Source: Calidifontibacter indicus
GTDB lineage: Bacteria > Actinomycetota > Actinomycetes > Actinomycetales > Dermatophilaceae
Assembly: GCF_003386865.1 (NCBI RefSeq)
Contig: NZ_QTUA01000001.1
Location: 434,001-498,000, forward strand
Length of the DNA: 64,000 nt
Direction: 5' to 3'
In this document: piece after piece, positions 60,404 through 64,000 of the stretch
Numbering within the stretch: position 1 is the stretch's first letter
How the letters are laid out: each line of letters begins with the position of its first letter
The notes under the pieces: model-generated
What the model was told of the DNA's origin: nothing
The model's input: the letters and a program-made list of their open reading frames with translations, nothing else
Databases searched by the model: none
Made by a program: the position numbers and the translations under genes

Positions 60404-61432
60404 TCAGGCCGCGTAGGGCACCCGGGTCCAGCTCAGGGTGTTGGGCGAACCCTTCTTGGTGATCGAGATGCGCAGCCAGTCCTTGTTGTTGCCCGAACCG
60501 TCGCAGGTGACCCGCTGCAGGTTCGTGACCGGCGCGGTCACGCCGTACTTCGCAAGCCACTTCGACCCGGCCGCCAGCGGCTGGTCGTAGTCGTAGATGT
60601 GGCTGTCCCCGTTGAACAGGTAGACCTGCCCGGCGAACGCGTTCGACAGACGCGCGAGCTCCTGCACGTAGGGCCGGAACGCCGAGATGTCGCCCTCGGT
60701 CGGCTCGTACGTCGGATCGAACATGTCGGCCTGCTGCATCACGACGACCGCCCGGTCGCCCCGCTTGGCGGCGTCGGCGAAAGTCTGGCGCAGCAACGCG
60801 ATCGCGCCGTTCATGCGGGCCTTCTCGGCAGCCAGCTGGGTCGGGTTGGCGGTGGTCTCGCCGAGGCCGGTCCACGGCTGCGTGGCGTCGTTCGAGCCGA
60901 CGACGTGCACGGCGGCGAACGAGACGTCCTTGATGCGGTAGCTGACGTTCTCCGGCAGGCCGATCGACGCCTGGGAGTCGACGTTCATCTGCTTCTGGCC
61001 CATGGTGCGGCCGGGCTGCGGGAAGAAGGTGCGCCGGACGGCGTCGAGGCGCTCGAGCGGGTTGTAGGCACCGTTGTTGGCGCGGTGACAGTCGGTCCAC
61101 TCGTTGTCGCCGGGGGTGTAGACGAACGGCTTGGCGAAGGTGTCGAAGTCGCGCTTGATCATCGCGAAGTAGTCGTCGGAGCAGACGCTCGAACCGTTCT
61201 TGATGTCACCGACGTGCACGACCGAGCTGATCGCCGGGTCGGCGTTGATCTGCTTGATCCAGGTGGGGAACTTCGCGATCTGCTCGGCGCCGTAGGGCAC
61301 GTCGCCGATCAGCGCGAAGGTGTACTGCGACTTGTCGTTGGGCACGCCGCCCTGGTCGGCGTGGGCGGGGACGGCGACCGCCGTGGCGGCGGTGGCGGAC
61401 AGCAGGACTGCGAGTGCGGGGCGCAGGCGCAT
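60404..61432 (-). CDS. secreted calcineurin-like metallophosphoesterase
   Basis: This 342-aa protein has a Sec signal peptide (residues 1-25, ending AVPAHA). The phosphoesterase ligands are FALIGDVPYG near 38, VVHVGDIKNGS near 71, YTPGDNEWTDCHR near 108, VMQQADMF near 225 and NGDSHIYDYDQ near 279. Together they give the D-x(n)-GD-x(n)-GDN(E/H) scheme in a variant form. It likely cleaves a phosphoester outside the cell. No lipobox. Substrate unknown. Confidence 0.85.
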   Translation of the reverse strand: MRLRPALAVLLSATAATAVAVPAHADQGGVPNDKSQYTFALIGDVPYGAEQIAKFPTWIKQINADPAISSVVHVGDIKNGSSVCSDDYFAMIKRDFDTFAKPFVYTPGDNEWTDCHRANNGAYNPLERLDAVRRTFFPQPGRTMGQKQMNVDSQASIGLPENVSYRIKDVSFAAVHVVGSNDATQPWTGLGETTANPTQLAAEKARMNGAIALLRQTFADAAKRGDRAVVVMQQADMFDPTYEPTEGDISAFRPYVQELARLSNAFAGQVYLFNGDSHIYDYDQPLAAGSKWLAKYGVTAPVTNLQRVTCDGSGNNKDWLRISITKKGSPNTLSWTRVPYAA

Positions 61433-61559
61433 TGGGGGCTCCTCGGACGGGGCGTTTCAGGGGACGGCCCAGCGTCCCGCCGAGCGCGTGACCGGCGGGC
61501 GACGACCAGTCGACGGCCCGGCGAACTTCCGCTGGGAGCCGGCTGGACGCCGTCCGAAC

Positions 61560-62312
61560 TCAGCGGTTCTGCTGCTGCATCGCCGAGATGCGAGCCTGCA
61601 GCGCGGTCAGGCCGCCGGCCGACACGTTCGGCAACTGCTGCTCGATGTTGCGCACGATGTGGTGGTCGTGAATGACCTTCTCACTGCTCTGGATCAGCAC
61701 GGTGCCTTGCCCGGTGAAGTCGTACTGCCGCTCCTCGCCGGAGTTGATGCCGACCATCGAGGCGCCGGCCGCCATGAAACTGTTCACCCAGTTCTGGTCG
61801 TAGTGCAGCGACGGCGACGGACAGTCGGCCCAGCCGACGAGCGCGTCGGGGTCGACCCGCAGCGGCGGCTCGGCGAACATCACCGGGCCGTTGGACGACG
61901 CGAGGAACTTGCCGGTGCCGATGAGGGTGAGGAAGCCGGGCACGATCGACTGGTTGAGTTGGATGCCCGGTTCGAACGCGAGCAGGTTCGCCGCACGCAC
62001 GGTGAGGTTGCCGTCATCGAGGTCGTAGCTGTTGATGGAATAGCCGCGGTCGCCGATGATCAGCGTGCCTTGGCCCTCGACCACCACGAAGTCCTGCTGG
62101 TACATCGGGGCGCTGAAGGTGCCGGCGACCATCTGCTGCAGGTTGGCCGAGATGCCGGCCCGGAGCGCGTTGAACGACGCCTGCCCGTAGTAGGCGATCA
62201 TCGCGCCCTTGCTCATGAACCAGGGATGGTCGAGCGTCAGGTAGTAGGCGTACTCGTTGCCGGGGATGTTGTCGTTCCCTTGCAGCACACCGGGATTCAG
62301 AATGTTGCTCAC
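61560..62312 (-). CDS. AIM24-family protein (1)
   Basis: This 250-aa AIM24/TerD-like beta-barrel protein contains WFMSKGAMIAYYGQASFN near residue 29, FVVVEGQGTLIIGDRGYSINSYDL near 76, TVRAANLLAFEPG near 105 and GWADCPSPSLHYDQNWVNSF near 158. The GTG start overlaps the stop of the next AIM24 gene (GTGA). AIM24 proteins are named after a mitochondrial inner-membrane factor, and their bacterial role is unknown. Last of three in this operon. No signal peptide. Confidence 0.85.
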   Translation of the reverse strand: MSNILNPGVLQGNDNIPGNEYAYYLTLDHPWFMSKGAMIAYYGQASFNALRAGISANLQQMVAGTFSAPMYQQDFVVVEGQGTLIIGDRGYSINSYDLDDGNLTVRAANLLAFEPGIQLNQSIVPGFLTLIGTGKFLASSNGPVMFAEPPLRVDPDALVGWADCPSPSLHYDQNWVNSFMAAGASMVGINSGEERQYDFTGQGTVLIQSSEKVIHDHHIVRNIEQQLPNVSAGGLTALQARISAMQQQNR

Positions 62313-63007
62313 AGCTTGTCCTCCGATGCCTGAACCAGCACGACCCCCTGGCCGTGACACTGCAACTGCATGGCTTCGCCCGACCCGCGGCCGACCGCGT
62401 CGCGCCAGCTCATCGCCGATTGCAATTGGGTCTGCACGTTGCCGACGGTGCCGACGAAGGCCTGCGGATCGACAACGACGGGGCCGTTTCCGACCGACAA
62501 CTCCATCACCTCACCGTGTGCCAGCACGACCACCGACCCGACACCGGAGAGTTGGGTGGTGAACATCCCGTTGCCGGTGAGCGCTCCGGCGGCCGCGCCA
62601 CGCAGCGCGCCGCGCAGCCCTCCGCCGCCGGCCTGCTGCGACTGGGTGGAGACGATCGATGCCTGCATGCCCGCGGTGAAGCCGAGCAGCCGGGACATGT
62701 CGGCGGTCACCTGGCCGCCCTGCGGCAGGTTGATCACATGGACGGCGAGACCGTGGAAGCCGTAGTGCACCTCCCCGGTGCCCTGGGCGACCATCGTCCG
62801 CTCGTGCTCGCTGCGCAACATCGACCCGACCATCGCGCCCATGCCGCCACCCCCGGGCGCGCCGCCGGCGCCGGGAATCTGGTGCGGCGCGAAGGTGACC
62901 TGCCCGGCGTAGAAGAGCATCGATCCGCGGCGGGAGATCACCGGGCCCGATTGCCCCAGGTTGACCTTGACGACCTTGCTGTTGACCTTCTCGAACATCC
63001 CGATCAC
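62309..63007 (-). CDS. AIM24-family protein (2)
   Basis: This 232-aa protein has the AIM24 strands SKVVKVNLGQSGPVISRRGSMLFYAG near the start, a Gly-rich insert (APGGGGMGAMVG, residues about 47-60), ALTGNGMFTTQLSGVGSVVVL near 140 and GPVVVDPQAFVG near 175. It ends EAMQLQCHGQGVVLVQASE. GTG at 63007 overlaps the upstream AIM24 stop; the ATG at 62998 is an alternative. Central gene of the trio. Confidence 0.87.
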   Translation of the reverse strand: MIGMFEKVNSKVVKVNLGQSGPVISRRGSMLFYAGQVTFAPHQIPGAGGAPGGGGMGAMVGSMLRSEHERTMVAQGTGEVHYGFHGLAVHVINLPQGGQVTADMSRLLGFTAGMQASIVSTQSQQAGGGGLRGALRGAAAGALTGNGMFTTQLSGVGSVVVLAHGEVMELSVGNGPVVVDPQAFVGTVGNVQTQLQSAMSWRDAVGRGSGEAMQLQCHGQGVVLVQASEDKL

Positions 63008-63627
63008 CGTTCCGCCGGCTGGATGGAGACGACGCCTTGGCCCTGCCAGCGCAGCGAGAACGCCTCGCCGCCGCCCTGGCCGATGGCCGACCGCCACGAC
63101 ACGTCGGTGACGAAGGACTGCTGCAGTGGCCCCTTCGCCGCGACGAACGCGTCGGGGTCGACCACCAACGGGAGGTTGGGGTTGACCTCGAGATGGATGA
63201 GCGGGCCGCCCGCGCTGAGCAGGGCGACCTGACCGGTGCCGCTGACCGTGGTGGTGAACAGGCCCTGGCCGCTGCTCATCCCGCCCACACCGGCGAACTG
63301 GACGTTGGTCTGCAGGTTGCCGGCGAGCGCCAGAATCTGGCGGCTCTCGACCTGCATGGTCTCGTTGTTGAGCGGGAGCACGGTGACGTACTGCGCCTGC
63401 ACCGCGAACTGCACCAACCCGTCGCCGGTGCACTCCATCAGGCTGAGCGCCTCGCCCGTTGCGCGCTGCTTGAGACCGGCCAGAACGCCTGAGCCGCCGC
63501 CGAATCCGGCGTTCTTGAACTGGATCTGTCCCTGGTAGGAAACCATCGAGCCGCTGATCGCGCGCACCGACGACTTCTGCAGCCGCGCCTCGACGATGCG
63601 CGATGAGCGCGCAACGAGTTCCCCCAC
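63004..63627 (-). CDS. AIM24-family protein (3)
   Basis: This 207-aa protein, first of the trio, has AISGSMVSYQGQIQFKNAGFGGG near residue 22, GDGLVQFAVQAQYVTVLPLNNETMQVESRQILAL at about 68-100, GLFTTTVSGTGQVALLS near 122 and LPLVVDPDAFVAAKGPLQQ near 155. It ends EAFSLRWQGQGVVSIQPAE. The GTG at 63627 is chosen because AGGAGG lies six bases upstream. Upstream in-frame codons are Arg-rich non-coding. Confidence 0.88.
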   Translation of the reverse strand: MGELVARSSRIVEARLQKSSVRAISGSMVSYQGQIQFKNAGFGGGSGVLAGLKQRATGEALSLMECTGDGLVQFAVQAQYVTVLPLNNETMQVESRQILALAGNLQTNVQFAGVGGMSSGQGLFTTTVSGTGQVALLSAGGPLIHLEVNPNLPLVVDPDAFVAAKGPLQQSFVTDVSWRSAIGQGGGEAFSLRWQGQGVVSIQPAER

Positions 63628-63729
63628 GTCGGTCCTCCTGTGTGTCCCGGCGCCCGGTCGGGCACCGGTTCTCCTGACGCGCAAGTCTGCCGGATCGTTC
63701 CCGTTCCGCCGTGGCTTACCGATGAGAAA

Positions 63730-63755
63730 GGGAGGCGCCCCGGTGGCCGCCTCCC
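63730..63755 (-). terminator. intrinsic terminator after the 62-aa gene
   Basis: GGGAGGCG (63730-63737) pairs with CGCCTCCC (63748-63755). On the minus strand the stem is followed by TTTCTC. It lies 34 bases beyond the stop of the small gene, which supports that gene being transcribed. Confidence 0.65.
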
Positions 63756-63789
63756 TGTTGTCGGTCTCCTTTACGGGCTGTGTCGTGGT

Positions 63790-63978
63790 TCAGATCTGCA
63801 GGGCCCTGCCGTGCAGCCTTTGCTGCAGATGCCACTGCCGCAGCACTTCGGTCCACCCGCGGCGCGCGGTGCGGGCGAGCAGTGCCGGACGGCGTCCGCG
63901 GGCGGCGGCGGTGTCGTGGGAGACGCGCTGGGCGTCGCGGTCGATCGGGTCGGCGAAGAGGTTCATCGAGGTGTTCAT
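63790..63978 (-). CDS. small unknown basic protein (62 aa)
   Basis: This protein reads MNTSMNLFADPIDRDAQR, then an Arg/Ala-rich helix and WTEVLRQWHLQQRLHGRALQI. It is strongly basic at the end and has no membrane helix. A terminator follows. Start ATG 63978 is likely, although an in-frame GTG-like start upstream is possible and no clear Shine-Dalgarno is seen. Small basic proteins of this plan (MNxxxDLA...RR) are common in actinobacteria. Function unknown. Confidence 0.45.
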   Translation of the reverse strand: MNTSMNLFADPIDRDAQRVSHDTAAARGRRPALLARTARRGWTEVLRQWHLQQRLHGRALQI

Positions 63979-64000
63979 GAGTACAACTCTCGACACACTG

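Noticed and set aside
57950-61675. 1241-codon plus-strand frame across benE, DUF4185-like and phosphoesterase genes
   Set aside because: It is an antisense artefact of high GC3; the three minus-strand products have recognisable folds and signals.

Overview
The window comes from a very GC-rich genome with heavy C/G third-position use and many GTG starts. It carries genes typical of high-GC Gram-positive bacteria: CbiMNQO cobalt transport with aerobic cobalamin synthesis, an ArfABC-like membrane operon, a Ter/TelA cluster and three AIM24 genes in a row. I read it as a chromosomal segment of an actinobacterium, perhaps Micrococcales-like; genus is not decidable by eye. No tRNA, rRNA, CRISPR array or insertion sequence was seen.

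Layout. 1-4.6 kb: the start of a uricase gene cut by the window edge, with a clear promoter and a palindrome; an acyl-CoA ligase/MarR pair; and a four-gene overlapping membrane operon (BON protein, ArfB-like, ArfC-like, CPBP protease) resembling mycobacterial arfABC. 4.7-6.3 kb: a YtcJ-type amidohydrolase. 6.2-31.3 kb plus 34.9-35.7 kb: a nearly complete aerobic cobalamin pathway (cobQ, cobF, bluB-cobT fusion, cobN, cobG, cobH, cobI-cobJ fusion, cbiMNQO, cobM, cobL, chlI-chlD fusion, cobO, cobB-cobC fusion, cobA, cobV, cobU, cbiB, and detached cobK). Three cobalamin riboswitches control cobN-bluB/cobT, cbiMNQO and the chelatase-to-cbiB operon. CbiMNQO imports cobalt, CobN with ChlID inserts it, and the remaining enzymes make, adenosylate and finish the corrin ring.

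31.4-34.9 kb is a lower-GC accessory patch of unknown small membrane, lipoprotein and DUF4240 genes that separates cobK from its pathway. 35.7-40 kb: an amidase and a methionine-type ABC importer (metQNI) ending in a perfect 34-bp hairpin. 40.1-49.7 kb: a minus-strand Ter cluster with two PRPP-binding phosphoribosyltransferase-like proteins, a HAD phosphatase, three TerD proteins, a DUF475/TerC-like membrane protein, a low-complexity protein, an XpaC-like protein and TelA, interrupted by a VapBC toxin-antitoxin pair.

50-57.7 kb: a CGNR/ABATE regulator divergent from a 49-codon stump of a deleted MFS transporter, two glycosyltransferases, a DNA photolyase, a small hydrolase, an M20 peptidase and an unknown gene. 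57.8-64 kb: a frameshifted benE-like transporter, a DUF4185-like membrane protein, a secreted phosphoesterase, three AIM24 proteins in overlapping order and a small 62-aa gene with its own terminator. Long hairpins follow many stop codons, and some share sequence, which points to a local family of terminator-like repeats.
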